A stretch of 38,473 nucleotides of DNA from a virus: positions 1-38,473 of the IMG/VR virus record IMGVR_UViG_3300010388_000095; one strand, 5' to 3'. Below the pieces are notes generated by a model. That model ran no database searches, was not told the origin of the DNA, and saw only the letters and a list, made by a program, of their open reading frames with translations. The position numbers were made by a program, and so were the translations under genes. Below, in pieces: positions 14,114 through 23,991 of the stretch; positions within the stretch are counted from its first letter, which is position 1, and the number at the start of each line of letters is the position of its first letter.

Positions 14114-17100
14114 ATGGCTTCGGACAACGCTTCATTTCATGCTAAAATCACGGCTGATGCTAGTGGTTTCGTTGCAGAGATGCAAGCCGCAGCAGCGGCT
14201 CTTGCTACTTTGGTTAAGCAGGCGGAGACTGCTGGTAAAGTAAAGAGCACTGCTAACAAGTCCAATGCTAGTGCCGCTGCTAATGAGATTAAGGCTGTTG
14301 CTCAGGCCGCTCGTGCGGAGTCCGATAAGACTACCGACAATGCCATTGAGAACATCAAAAAGGAGAACGCTGCCCGCTCTAGCGGTGGTGGTGGTCGTGC
14401 AACTGCATCTAAAGACTTCTTCCAGCCACAGGCTCCTCGTAGCGCAGCTCTTGGGCCGGTCCGTGATGGGCAGGTTGGTGCGCTAGACCAGAAGCGTCTA
14501 CAGGATACCTACAAGTTCACTAAGCAACTTACCGAGGCAGAGCGCACCCGTGCCGCTCAGAACAAGATGCACGGTCAGGCTATCCGTGAGGACATGGCCC
14601 GTACTAAGCAGATGAACAAGGCTTACTATGCTGCCGTTCTTGAAGACCGTCGCCGTACTGAGCAGGCCCAGCGTAGAGAGCTTGACGCTATGGTCACTGG
14701 TCGCTACGCACTTTACGACCTGTCATCTACTTATGAAACTGCAGCCCGTTCCGCCCTTAGATTCCTCCAGGCAATTGGTGGAGTTGTAACTACTTCAGCG
14801 CAGTTTGAATCATCTTTTACTTCCGTTGAGCGAGCGTTGCAGCCGACTGGAACAGAACTTGAAAAGATCAAAGACCAACTGATTGGTTTGACTCAGGTTA
14901 TGCCTTTGGCCTTTGGTGACATTACTCAGATTGCTACTCTTGGTGCGCAAATGGGTGTTACTGCAAACGGCATCGAAGCCTTTACCCAGAACGTAGCCTC
15001 TTTCTCTGCCGTTACCGGTGCCAGCATTGACGAGACTGCTCAACGCTTTGGTCGTATTGCTGCTCTTGCTGGTGTGGCAACTACAGACTTTAATAAACTT
15101 GGTTCTGCCGTAGCCTACACAGGTATTAACGCTGTGGCTACAGAGCAGGAAATCCTTGCGCTAACCGAATCAATTGCTGCTGCGACTAAGAACGTTGGAT
15201 ATAGTGCTGCTGAAATTGTTGGTTTTGCTACAACCCTATCTTCACTTGGTATTGCACCTGAGCAGGCTCGAGGCGTTGTGCTTCGTGTGTTCGCTGACAT
15301 TACTCGTGCAGTTGAGACTGGTGGCGAGGAGCTAGAAGCCTTCGGTAAGATTGCTGGCGTGAGCGGTAAACAAGCCGCTGAGATGTGGAAGTCAACTCCT
15401 GAGAAATACTTCAGCCTGCTACTTGATGGTCTTGGCACAGTTGATAACTTTACCAAGGCGATGGACTCTCTTGGCTTTACTGAGACTCGTGAGACTAACG
15501 TTCTCCAGCGTCTAGCTCAGAACCGTGACATTTACAACCAGTCAATGCAAGACTCTAATACTTCGTTTGAAGAAGGTACTTTCTTGGCTGACTCATATGC
15601 TAAGACTGCTGACAACCTAGACTCAAGAATCATTGCCCTCAAGAACTCTTTCCAGGTTCTTGCAGATGCCGCTGGTAGCGACACAGTTAAGGCCCTATCT
15701 GAATTTGTTAAGTTCCTTTCTGGTGCCGTGAATAACATGGCAGCATTCGCCAAGACAGATATTGGTCGCTTTATTCTTCCTACCATCGCCATCATCGGTG
15801 GCCTTGTGCTCGCATTTACTGCAATGACTGCGGCTTCATACCGTGCCACTGCGCAGCTGTTTGCTCTTAGAACTGCAATGATTGAACTTGGTAAAACAAA
15901 CGGCTCAATGAAGGGCAGCGTTCGTAACCTAGTTTCAAGCCTACTTGGTTTCCAGCAGGAAATCAAAATGTCAAATGGTCAGATTAAGTTGATGACCAAG
16001 AGCGAGGCTATGGCAGTTGACCAGAAAGAGCGTCTTGCTGGTCGCACAACTGGATTGACTAATGCTACCCAGCAGTACACTACAGCTGCTAAGGCTGCTG
16101 GAATTGCAAGCCGTGCAATGGGAATTGCAATGAGCGCAGTTGGCGTTATTGGCATTGTGACGACTCTTACTTCAATTGTTGGAACTTTCATTGAGACTAG
16201 AAAAGCAGCAGTTGATCTAACTAATGGTTTCAGCGGTTTGCGTGAAGCATTAGCAGCGGACTACTCATCCTCTATTCAAGAGTTCGGCTCGGACACCGCT
16301 GTGTCTGCAGCGATTGCATCTGGCGCACTTGTTGGTGTGACTACCGAAGCTCAGAGCGCAAGCGAAGAACTAGACAAGGTTAGAGAAGCCGCCGGCAACA
16401 TGGCTCGTGTCACTGGAACAGATGTACCGTCTTCTGTTGACTCTGCAACCGACTCTTTGGTAAGACAGAACATTGTCCTTGGAGAGAACTACAATGCTTG
16501 GGTTCAGTCTGCTTTGATGCAAAGCGAGACTTTCCAGAACATTGTTAAGAATGATGATTTTAACCAATACATCGAGGATACTGGATTCTCTTTTGATGCC
16601 GCTAACGAAGCAGCGAAGAAGGGCAAGAAGGAACTTGAGGCTTACTTCAAGGGTCTTGAAGATGTGGCAAAAGCATCTGGCGATTACCGCACAGGCTTCG
16701 GGGACATCTTTAAGGAAAACGCAAGAGACCTTAAGGCAATCCCAACATACCTTATGGACCAGTTTGGCGATATGCTTCTTGGTTCTGCTAACTCTGCAAA
16801 GGTATTCGCTTACTCGATGGACGATGCAAGTCTTGTTGGTAAAACCGCACTTGACATGCTGGCTAAATCTTTCCAAGAAACATCGGGTACCGCTGCTGAC
16901 CTTAAGGCAGTTATGCCAAAGATTAAGAAGGCAGTTCTAGACCTTGATGCAGTAACCGACCCTGACCTAAGGGTTAAGATTAATGATGTAGAGTCAATCG
17001 CTGCTATGCGCCGGATTCTTGAGGCCCAGCGAGCATTGATTATGGGTATGGCTGGTAAGGTTACTGGCGGTGCTGACATGGTCAGACTTAATGCGCAGTT

Positions 17101-19009
17101 GGCTTCTATAACTGCGGCCGAAAAATCTCTTAACGGTTTTGTATCTACAACAACAAGCGGTCTAGATAAGGTTGGCAGTGCCGCAGAAAGTGCAGCAGAT
17201 AAGTTAGCTCGTCTTGCTGACGCTGCAAACTCTGGACTAAAGGCTAACATTTCGCTACAGAACTCTCTACGCTCTCTCGGCTCTGCGATGAAAGAGACTG
17301 CAAGTTGGAGTTCAAAGACCGAGAAGGGTTCAGCGAAACTCAGCGCAGTTATGGGAACCGCCAGCGAGATCATTGGTCGAGCAGCAGGCAACTCTAAAAA
17401 GGCTGCTCGTGACCTAAACATCTTCAAGCTTGTGCTTAAAGACATGGGCGCTCCAGCCGCCATTCTTAAGATTGTAGACAACTACATTAAGGCAATCGGT
17501 GAGAGTGCGAAACTTACAAAGAAGCAGATTGCTGCTTTGCGTAAGCAGTTCCCTGCGACATTTGCAGACTTCACCACTGGTATTACAACCGGTATCGAAG
17601 AAGTTGAAAAGAAGTTCTACAGTCTTACAGATTATGTAAACGACTTGAAGGGTGTGCTCCAGTCTGCGTTTGACATCCGTTACGGAAAAGAAGCAGCCTA
17701 CGACGATATTACTTCTGGCTGGATGGATATTGCTGATGCGGCACAAAGCGCTAAAGATGCAATCAAGGAAGCAAACGACGAGATTAACTCATCTCTTGCT
17801 GACCGCTCAGTTCTTGAATACCAACTGACTGTTGCTGAACGCTACGGTGATACTGAACGTGCTGCAATCATTCGTGCAAAACTAGCAGAACTAGATACCA
17901 AGATTGCTGAGAAGCGCAAGGATGTCGCTGAAGCCACTGACGCTGCAAGCATGGCTTTGACTGGTGATAGCAAGGCTGCGATTGAGAACCGTTCAAAGAT
18001 TCGTGCCCTTGTGCAGACCTACAACTCATACCTTGCATCACTTGCAAACACTGGCATGAGCACCGAGGACCTAAAGGCTGAGGCTGAGAAGCTTTCTAAA
18101 GAGTTCTTAACTCAGGGCACAAACATGGGCTTTGCTGAAGCCGATCTTATGTCTTACACAAACGCTTTCAGGTCCGACTTCACTAACGTAATCAACAACC
18201 TACCTAAAGACATTACCGTTGAGGCAAATACCGACCCAGCACTTCGTGCGATTCAGGAATTTGTTCGTGAGGCTAATGCTGCCCTTGAGCAGATTCAGCA
18301 GCCAACTATTGACGCTCCAGTTGCTGACCCTAACGCCGGTGGCGGAAATGGGGGCTCGTCGAATGGTGGAGGTACTCCTGCAGCTACTGTCCCTCAATGG
18401 GTCACTGAGACTAAGGCGCAGATTAAGGCACTCAATACAACTATTACTAAGACTAAAAAGCAGCTGGCAGATATTGACGCAAAGATCAAGTCTGTAACTA
18501 CTCAGTACAATGCTATTAAGTATGTTCCTGGCATGAGCACGGTTGCTGATTCTCTGAAGGCGCAGCTTGGCGACCTTGGTCAGTCAAAGAGAATGACATC
18601 TGAAGCTCTTGCGTTCTACACCGGTCAGGTAAATACTCTTAAGAGCAAGTTGACTGCTGGCGGATACGCTCGTGGTGGTTATGTAAATGGTATGGGAACT
18701 GCAAACAGTGACTCTATTCCTGCAATGCTTTCAAACGGTGAGTTTGTTGTTCGTGCTGCTGCAGTTAACAAGTATGGTCCAGACTTCATGAACGCACTAA
18801 ACAACCAGCGCATGAGCATCATGCCAGTTGGTAACACAAACAGTGGCGGTTCATCTTCAAGCTCTGGAGTGGTATACTTGTCACCAGACGACAGGGCGCT
18901 GTTGCGTCAGGCGATTAACCGCCCTATCGCTCTTTACACAGAAAACACTACTATTGCTAAGTCTGCTAACGCTGGCAATGTTATTCTTGCTCAGAGAGGC
19001 GAACGATAA
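14114..19009 (+). CDS. Tape measure protein
   Basis: At 1631 residues this is the longest gene in the window and lies directly after the chaperones. It is Ala-rich and helical, with a long coiled N-terminal region. A TP901-like core has SSLGIAPEQARG-type turns, and two hydrophobic segments lie near residues 552-575 (FILPTIAIIGGLVLAF) and 659-692. It ends with the typical C-terminal motif GGYARGGYVNGMGT...DSIPAMLSNGEFVVRA (about 1515-1548). At about 1.5 angstrom per residue it predicts a tail of roughly 240 nm. It sets tail length and probably enters the host envelope with the DNA. An AGGTGG ribosome site lies 4 bases before the ATG. Confidence 0.93.
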   Translation: MASDNASFHAKITADASGFVAEMQAAAAALATLVKQAETAGKVKSTANKSNASAAANEIKAVAQAARAESDKTTDNAIENIKKENAARSSGGGGRATASKDFFQPQAPRSAALGPVRDGQVGALDQKRLQDTYKFTKQLTEAERTRAAQNKMHGQAIREDMARTKQMNKAYYAAVLEDRRRTEQAQRRELDAMVTGRYALYDLSSTYETAARSALRFLQAIGGVVTTSAQFESSFTSVERALQPTGTELEKIKDQLIGLTQVMPLAFGDITQIATLGAQMGVTANGIEAFTQNVASFSAVTGASIDETAQRFGRIAALAGVATTDFNKLGSAVAYTGINAVATEQEILALTESIAAATKNVGYSAAEIVGFATTLSSLGIAPEQARGVVLRVFADITRAVETGGEELEAFGKIAGVSGKQAAEMWKSTPEKYFSLLLDGLGTVDNFTKAMDSLGFTETRETNVLQRLAQNRDIYNQSMQDSNTSFEEGTFLADSYAKTADNLDSRIIALKNSFQVLADAAGSDTVKALSEFVKFLSGAVNNMAAFAKTDIGRFILPTIAIIGGLVLAFTAMTAASYRATAQLFALRTAMIELGKTNGSMKGSVRNLVSSLLGFQQEIKMSNGQIKLMTKSEAMAVDQKERLAGRTTGLTNATQQYTTAAKAAGIASRAMGIAMSAVGVIGIVTTLTSIVGTFIETRKAAVDLTNGFSGLREALAADYSSSIQEFGSDTAVSAAIASGALVGVTTEAQSASEELDKVREAAGNMARVTGTDVPSSVDSATDSLVRQNIVLGENYNAWVQSALMQSETFQNIVKNDDFNQYIEDTGFSFDAANEAAKKGKKELEAYFKGLEDVAKASGDYRTGFGDIFKENARDLKAIPTYLMDQFGDMLLGSANSAKVFAYSMDDASLVGKTALDMLAKSFQETSGTAADLKAVMPKIKKAVLDLDAVTDPDLRVKINDVESIAAMRRILEAQRALIMGMAGKVTGGADMVRLNAQLASITAAEKSLNGFVSTTTSGLDKVGSAAESAADKLARLADAANSGLKANISLQNSLRSLGSAMKETASWSSKTEKGSAKLSAVMGTASEIIGRAAGNSKKAARDLNIFKLVLKDMGAPAAILKIVDNYIKAIGESAKLTKKQIAALRKQFPATFADFTTGITTGIEEVEKKFYSLTDYVNDLKGVLQSAFDIRYGKEAAYDDITSGWMDIADAAQSAKDAIKEANDEINSSLADRSVLEYQLTVAERYGDTERAAIIRAKLAELDTKIAEKRKDVAEATDAASMALTGDSKAAIENRSKIRALVQTYNSYLASLANTGMSTEDLKAEAEKLSKEFLTQGTNMGFAEADLMSYTNAFRSDFTNVINNLPKDITVEANTDPALRAIQEFVREANAALEQIQQPTIDAPVADPNAGGGNGGSSNGGGTPAATVPQWVTETKAQIKALNTTITKTKKQLADIDAKIKSVTTQYNAIKYVPGMSTVADSLKAQLGDLGQSKRMTSEALAFYTGQVNTLKSKLTAGGYARGGYVNGMGTANSDSIPAMLSNGEFVVRAAAVNKYGPDFMNALNNQRMSIMPVGNTNSGGSSSSSGVVYLSPDDRALLRQAINRPIALYTENTTIAKSANAGNVILAQRGER

Positions 19010-19893
19010 TGGCTAGTCAAGTTTACTTTGGTAATGCTTCAAAGCAGACCTGGATTAAGGCACCCGCTTCGGGCATGAAGGCAAGCAGTTCTTCTCTGAT
19101 TACGGAGCAGCAACTTCTTAACGGTCGCACTTTTGTTAACCGCTCTAAAGCTTCACACCGCCGCTTTGAGATGTCTTGGTTTGGTTCTTTGAATGAGGAT
19201 TCGCTTGATGCGAGTTTGCACACTGTCAAGGACTTCTACGATGGCGTTTATGGTGATGGCCCATTCTTTTGGGTTGACCCGTACGCTTCGACCACTAACC
19301 TTTTCTCACCGGCCTGGGCTTCTCCTTCGCTTGTTGTTGGTGGGGACTGGCCCGACTTGTTTCCTGCTGCGACTGGTGTGACTGCTTCGGCTATTGACAC
19401 TACTTCAAACACTCAGAACTATCCGGTGAAGTCTGCTCAGTATGTTAATGCTGGGACTTCAACCTTTGAGTCGAACAGGTTTACTTTTTATATTCCTGCT
19501 GGCTTTACTTTGTGGCTAGGTTTCCACGGTTCAATCAGTGCTTCTGGTGGCGCATACTATGTTCCTACGAAGGCTGGGACTGCAGGTTCTGCGGTCAAGT
19601 TGACTGAGCTTGGTGTGACTAGCAATGTTAGAATGAATAAGTCAATCTCAAGCACCGTTGCTGACAAGGTTGAGTTTTACTTCGCAAAGACCACAACCGA
19701 TACTTGTACTTTTGTGCTTGCTGGGTTGATGGCGCAACTTCTACCAACTGGAACCTCACCTGAGGCTGGAACATTCCTCTCAGGTCGTGGAACTACTGGA
19801 CTAGAGTTTGCAACTGCACCTGAGATCGAATACTATTCAGCAAACATTAACAATGGGCAAGTTGGTCTATCGCTAACTATGGTGGAAATTTAA
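19009..19893 (+). CDS. Distal tail (Dit-like) protein
   Basis: This 294-residue, beta-rich protein follows the tape measure with a one-base overlap, the fixed place of distal tail proteins. It reads SQVYFGNASKQTWIKAPASGM, RTFVNRSKASHRRFEMSW, DFYDGVYGDGPFFWVDPYA, with a later galectin-like beta domain. The pattern, including G.GPFFW.DP, is recognised from minor tail proteins of actinophages. It would form the ring at the tail end that anchors the tip and fibres. Confidence 0.75.
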   Translation: MASQVYFGNASKQTWIKAPASGMKASSSSLITEQQLLNGRTFVNRSKASHRRFEMSWFGSLNEDSLDASLHTVKDFYDGVYGDGPFFWVDPYASTTNLFSPAWASPSLVVGGDWPDLFPAATGVTASAIDTTSNTQNYPVKSAQYVNAGTSTFESNRFTFYIPAGFTLWLGFHGSISASGGAYYVPTKAGTAGSAVKLTELGVTSNVRMNKSISSTVADKVEFYFAKTTTDTCTFVLAGLMAQLLPTGTSPEAGTFLSGRGTTGLEFATAPEIEYYSANINNGQVGLSLTMVEI

Positions 19894-21494
19894 TGAGCGT
19901 AATTTTAAAGAATGTAACTGGTAGCGGTTCAACCGCAGACAAGGTTCCATTCAGTTATTCATATGCTGAGGATGTTACTACGCTTCAGCCTGAGTCTCTT
20001 GATGGTGGGGCAGGTCAGGTAACTGCGTCTGCTATTGCTGTGGCTGAGAATAAGGTGGGCAACACTCATCCAAACAGTAGGCTTCTTATTAATAACACAA
20101 TGGAGCTGACTCACTCTGATGGTGGTTCTGTAAAGTTTCAGGTTTCTCAGGTTTCAACCAACGAGGGCGTTGTTTCAATCACTGGAGAAACTATTGCTTC
20201 AAGGCTTAATGTTGAGGTAACCGCAGCACCTCACGGAAACTCTGGCTACACTTTGCTGAGTGCGATTGAGGCTTACTGCCTGCTTGCCGGCGTTTCAGTT
20301 GCTGAAGGGAACCTGGCGTTTGAGGGCACACTCGCTGACGAGTTGGACCTTGTGCCAGTTAACTTTATCGGCTGGAAGGGTAATCTTTGGGAGCACCTAA
20401 AGATGCTCTGTGCCGCAGCTAGTGCTAGTGTGAGTGCTGAGGTACCTTTTGAGGTTTACACAGATGGCGATGTTCTAACTTTCAGACACGCAAAGACCAC
20501 ATACGCTTCTTACTCTGGTAAGAACCTCAGCTCACAGTCGGTATCTATTAACACCTTTGATGCTGCTAAAGAGTTGAACATTTACAACTACACCACTGCT
20601 TGGAAATCTGACCATGTGGTTCACGACCAGTCTTCACGAGCATCTGGTCAGTACGCTTCTTACAACTCGACACTGCCGGACGGTATCCAGGTTAACGCTG
20701 GGGAGACTGTTGTGCGTCGTGTGCAGATCGATGCTTCACTTATTAATGTGAATAAGCCAACTGCAGTTGACGCAATTCTACCACTACCTTACACAAGCGG
20801 TTCTGGACAGTACTGTATTGCTGGTAGCGATGGCATCTTGCTTAAGTCTTCACAGTGGACCGCTCAGGGTGGCAACCTAACAGTTGCCTTGACTGAGAAC
20901 CCTAACGAGATTGAGATTACAGTAACTGCACCTCCGGCACCGTCACTTGAGCAGACATCTAGCACTGCCTTGGGTTATGCACCTTATCGTGTTGGTGTGG
21001 AAATCGCTGATGGCGTGGAATACCCTGCACTTTACATTACAGGCGACGGTGTGTTCTTCTCTAAAGAACTTTACACAATTGCTACTGGCGCATCAGATGA
21101 ATACACTTCAAAAACATCTGCCCCAACTATTGACAACCCCTTCATCACAAGCCTTGAACGTATGTACACACGAGGCACTGCAGCGGCACAAGTTCTCTGT
21201 GGGCCATCTGTGACACTGAGCGAGACTGTTGCTGGGGCTTTGCCGTTTGGTTCAACCCCTGGTAAACTAAGGTTAGTTGACAATAACGAATACAGAATCA
21301 CTAATGTCAGCTACTCTGCTGACCAGACCGAGATAACCGCTCAGGCAGTTGTGTCGTTTGAGAAGTTTGATGACAAGTGGGATGGTAAGACTTTTGCAAA
21401 CTTTACCTCAGTTGCTTTGGATGTTGCAGACTTTCCAGATGATGCGTTAAAATTTAATGAGTTCACAGTTATCCCACTAATGGAGACGGCGTAA
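19893..21494 (+). CDS. Tail-tip / minor tail protein (hub-like)
   Basis: This 533-residue protein follows the distal tail gene by TAATG. It has an N-terminal beta-barrel-like region (AEDVTTLQPESLDGGAG, ITGETIASRLNVEV), a middle (LLSAIEAYCLLAGVSVAEG, then GWKGNLWEHLKMLCAA) and a C-terminal half of repeated beta strands. This order and the GWKGNLWEHLKMLC motif match minor tail proteins at the tip of actinophage tails, corresponding to tail-associated or hub proteins. No lytic domain is visible. It is likely to be the base of the tail tip. Confidence 0.75.
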   Translation: MSVILKNVTGSGSTADKVPFSYSYAEDVTTLQPESLDGGAGQVTASAIAVAENKVGNTHPNSRLLINNTMELTHSDGGSVKFQVSQVSTNEGVVSITGETIASRLNVEVTAAPHGNSGYTLLSAIEAYCLLAGVSVAEGNLAFEGTLADELDLVPVNFIGWKGNLWEHLKMLCAAASASVSAEVPFEVYTDGDVLTFRHAKTTYASYSGKNLSSQSVSINTFDAAKELNIYNYTTAWKSDHVVHDQSSRASGQYASYNSTLPDGIQVNAGETVVRRVQIDASLINVNKPTAVDAILPLPYTSGSGQYCIAGSDGILLKSSQWTAQGGNLTVALTENPNEIEITVTAPPAPSLEQTSSTALGYAPYRVGVEIADGVEYPALYITGDGVFFSKELYTIATGASDEYTSKTSAPTIDNPFITSLERMYTRGTAAAQVLCGPSVTLSETVAGALPFGSTPGKLRLVDNNEYRITNVSYSADQTEITAQAVVSFEKFDDKWDGKTFANFTSVALDVADFPDDALKFNEFTVIPLMETA

Positions 21495-22669
21495 TGATTT
21501 TTCCTTCAGATAATTTACCTAGAGACGCAAAGCCCTGGGCTCGTGCAATTACTAGCGAACTTTCAAGCGTGATCGATGTTGTTGCAACTAGCGAGGTGAG
21601 CAACGCCCTGAGGGATACTCAGTTGAGCACTGCTCTTATTTCTTTGTCTGGGGCGGTCTTGGATGCGCAGCAGGCTATTGCGGATGTGACTGCGGTTGTT
21701 AATAACATTTATGTTGATGGTACTGAGCAGCTCGACGGTGCCGTCATGGCATCTGGAACTCTTAGTGCAAGCAAGATTACAACTGGAGCATTGAATGCAA
21801 GCCTTATCACGACTGGTACTCTTAACGCATCTTTGATTACAGTTAGCAACTTAAGCGCAAGTTCCATAACTACTGGAACGCTAAACGCATCGACAGTAAC
21901 AGTTACCAATATTAACGCAAGCAATATTACCTCTGGTACGCTTACTGGTAGAACAGTTCAGACTGCATCAGGCGGCCAAAGAGTAGTTATATCTGGTACA
22001 TCTAACAGCGTGTTTTTCTATGACGCAAATGGAGACCAAGTTGGCTACATGAATGGTGGGGGTGTTGGTCGTGAAGGTGAGCTAATCCTAACCGGTCCAG
22101 CAACTAACTATGGAGTAGCATTTAGCAGTGCTAACACTAACCTTTACGGTGCCGGGCAGTCAGTAAATCTTACCAGTCTAGGAATATCCCTTGGCGGCGA
22201 CGTATATGCTGATGGTTCTTATTACGCCGGAACTGTCTCTCAGGCCATTATTGGCCCCGGCGGTGGTGTTTACCCAACTAACGGTACTCAGACTGGTACG
22301 GCGAACGTAATCCAAGATGCAAGCAGCGCAATTTTAAGGCGGGTGTCCTCTGCTAGACGCTATAAGCTTGACATTCAAGATGTGGACTATGGATTAAGGG
22401 CGCTAGACCTCAGGCCTAGGACCTGGATTGACAAAACCCTTTATGAAGAAAATGGGAATAGTGCAGATGGCTTGCCAAGGATTCCAGGTTTTGTTGCAGA
22501 AGAAGTCTTTGAAGCAGGTCTAGAGGAACTTGTAAAATTTGACGAAAATGGTCAAGTTGAGTCACTACACTACGACAGAATGTTGGGTGCAATAATCCCA
22601 GTAATAAAATATCAACATGCTAAAATCGAGGAATTGCAGTCAAGGCTCGCAATACTAGAAGGAAACTAA
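21494..22669 (+). CDS. Tail fibre with C-terminal S74 self-cleaving chaperone domain
   Basis: This 391-residue fibre starts MIFPSDNLP...KPWARAI, the same kind of N-terminal anchor as the 2323 fibre. Residues about 85-150 are repeated GTLxAS.IT-type units of a beta-helical shaft. From about residue 286 there is an intramolecular chaperone of the peptidase S74 type, with the dyad S286 and K291 (SARRYK) followed by LDIQDVDYGLRALDLRPR and GFVAEEV. Such domains assist trimerisation and then cleave before the Ser. The C-terminus is a coiled coil (AKIEELQSRLAILE). It forms a probable fibre or spike at the tip. Confidence 0.8.
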   Translation: MIFPSDNLPRDAKPWARAITSELSSVIDVVATSEVSNALRDTQLSTALISLSGAVLDAQQAIADVTAVVNNIYVDGTEQLDGAVMASGTLSASKITTGALNASLITTGTLNASLITVSNLSASSITTGTLNASTVTVTNINASNITSGTLTGRTVQTASGGQRVVISGTSNSVFFYDANGDQVGYMNGGGVGREGELILTGPATNYGVAFSSANTNLYGAGQSVNLTSLGISLGGDVYADGSYYAGTVSQAIIGPGGGVYPTNGTQTGTANVIQDASSAILRRVSSARRYKLDIQDVDYGLRALDLRPRTWIDKTLYEENGNSADGLPRIPGFVAEEVFEAGLEELVKFDENGQVESLHYDRMLGAIIPVIKYQHAKIEELQSRLAILEGN

Positions 22670-22670
22670 A

Positions 22671-22805
22671 ATGAGCGAAACACAGATTGAAATTGAACAA
22701 ATCCTAAAATACTTTCGTGAACTAGTGGGTGCTCAGGCCCAGGAGATTGCTGTGCTTAAGGCAACTCTTGAAGCGATCCAGAAGCCTAAGGATAAGGTAG
22801 AATAG
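22671..22805 (+). CDS. 44-residue coiled-coil protein after the fibre
   Basis: The frame starts at ATG 22671 with a GAAGGAAA site. It encodes MSETQIEIEQILKYFRELVG..., a single amphipathic helix (QAQEIAVLKATLEAIQ) ending KPKDKVE. Its short length and location between the S74 fibre and the next tail gene suggest a fibre accessory or chaperone. Its stop region forms part of the next GGTAGAATA element. Function is unknown. Confidence 0.6.
   Translation: MSETQIEIEQILKYFRELVGAQAQEIAVLKATLEAIQKPKDKVE
22796..22803 (+). promoter_or_regulatory. Putative promoter GGTAGAAT, leaderless start
   Basis: TAGAAT (22798-22803) ends 6 bases before the ATG at 22810, with no ribosome site. The element overlaps the final codons of the coiled-coil gene. 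The same spacing recurs before 9603. Confidence 0.45.
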
Positions 22806-22809
22806 AATA

Positions 22810-23178
22810 ATGGCTACTACAACTAGGGGTATCGCTTACCCAACTGCAAGCGACAACATTGCTCCGCTAGAGAGCCACTTTGGCGCACTAGCATCATCAG
22901 TTGATACCGCATTGGCAAAGTCTGTATCCGGAACCACATCGACTTTTACACTTGCAACAACTGTTGGAACTGCAACAACCCAGACAGTTACATTTGCAAC
23001 TGCTTTTGCATCTGCACCTAATGTAACTGCATCAGTAAACACAACAACTGCCGGAGCCGCATACACTGCAAACGTTTATAGCGTTAGCACCACTGGCTTC
23101 TCTGTGAAAATCACACGAGTTTACGGCACAACAAACGATGGAAACCTAAGTGTTTCTTGGAATGCGAAAGTAGAATAA
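22810..23178 (+). CDS. Small tail protein with lectin-like beta domain
   Basis: This 122-residue protein has an N-terminal helix (GIAYPTASDNIAPLESHFGALASSVDTAL) and a C-terminal beta sandwich with TVTFATAFASAPNVTASVNTTT and NVYSVSTTGFSVKITRVYG. The FA.AF...P.V..S pattern is shared by H-type lectin or gp53-like domains in tail proteins that bind sugars. It lies between the fibre and lysis genes. A carbohydrate-binding role is inferred. Three other residues would need checking before claiming lectin activity. Confidence 0.6.
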   Translation: MATTTRGIAYPTASDNIAPLESHFGALASSVDTALAKSVSGTTSTFTLATTVGTATTQTVTFATAFASAPNVTASVNTTTAGAAYTANVYSVSTTGFSVKITRVYGTTNDGNLSVSWNAKVE

Positions 23179-23179
23179 A

Positions 23180-23989
23180 ATGGCGAAACTACAGATGCCT
23201 ATTGACGGCAAACTAGGAGACACCTGGAAGGTGTCCTCATACATGGGTATGCGTATCCACCCTGTGACCAAGCAGAAGAAGCACCACAATGGTACTGACG
23301 CTTTTGGTCTAGGCAAAGGGCCTTGGTACATTGAGGCTATTGCAGACTCAAAGGTCCTATACGCCGGCCCTTCAAAGACTAAGAACCCAGATGGTTCAGT
23401 TGGTGGCTTCGGCTACTATGTTGTGCTACTTCACAAGATTCACGGCGAATGGTACACATCTCTTTACGCTCACATGGTTGAGGGCTCTTTAAAGGTTAAG
23501 GCTGGTCAGAAGATCGAGGCTGGAACTGTGCTTGGCAAGATGGGCAGCACTGGAATGTCAACTGCTCGCCACTTGCACTGGGAGATTCGCAAGGGCAAGA
23601 AGCACATTTGGGATGCGAATGGCAAGAACTATGTTGAGCCTGTTGCTTTCATGAAGGCTGCTCTTAAGGTTCAGGCAATGATGCTTACTGCACCTATTGT
23701 CGCAACCGACAAAGACCCAGTTGCTGAGGCACCTAGCCACAACGAAGCAGAAGCTGACGCTCTAGAAGCAAAACGCCTAGAAGCAAAAGCACCAGTTGCA
23801 GTTGTTGAGAAGCCAAAGGTCGAAGTTAAAGACGACAAGTCTTACAAGATTAAAGCCGGTGACTCTTACTGGGCTATCGCCGCTGCTCACCCAGCAGGTG
23901 ACAAGACTGTAGAGCAGCGTGTGAAGCGTTTGCAGGAAATCAATGACAACAAACCATTGCACCCTGGGGATACTTTAAAGCTTTACTAG
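23180..23989 (+). CDS. Endolysin: M23 peptidase with LysM domain
   Basis: This 269-residue protein begins with an M23 metallopeptidase domain (residues about 8-155), with the metal ligands H36-xxx-D40 (HNGTD), H98 and the catalytic HLH motif H131-x-H133. It cuts peptidoglycan peptides, probably cross-bridges. An Ala/Glu-rich linker (residues about 180-215) leads to a LysM wall-binding domain (about 220-269: YKIKAGDSYWAIA ... LHPGDTLKLY). It has no signal peptide, so a holin is expected. It precedes two small membrane proteins that could release it. Confidence 0.9.
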   Translation: MAKLQMPIDGKLGDTWKVSSYMGMRIHPVTKQKKHHNGTDAFGLGKGPWYIEAIADSKVLYAGPSKTKNPDGSVGGFGYYVVLLHKIHGEWYTSLYAHMVEGSLKVKAGQKIEAGTVLGKMGSTGMSTARHLHWEIRKGKKHIWDANGKNYVEPVAFMKAALKVQAMMLTAPIVATDKDPVAEAPSHNEAEADALEAKRLEAKAPVAVVEKPKVEVKDDKSYKIKAGDSYWAIAAAHPAGDKTVEQRVKRLQEINDNKPLHPGDTLKLY

Positions 23990-23991
23990 GA

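Noticed and set aside
14810-17746. Long leftward frames inside the tape-measure gene (up to 223 codons)
   Set aside because: They are antisense shadows of a repetitive, Ala-rich gene; no start signals and no sensible products.
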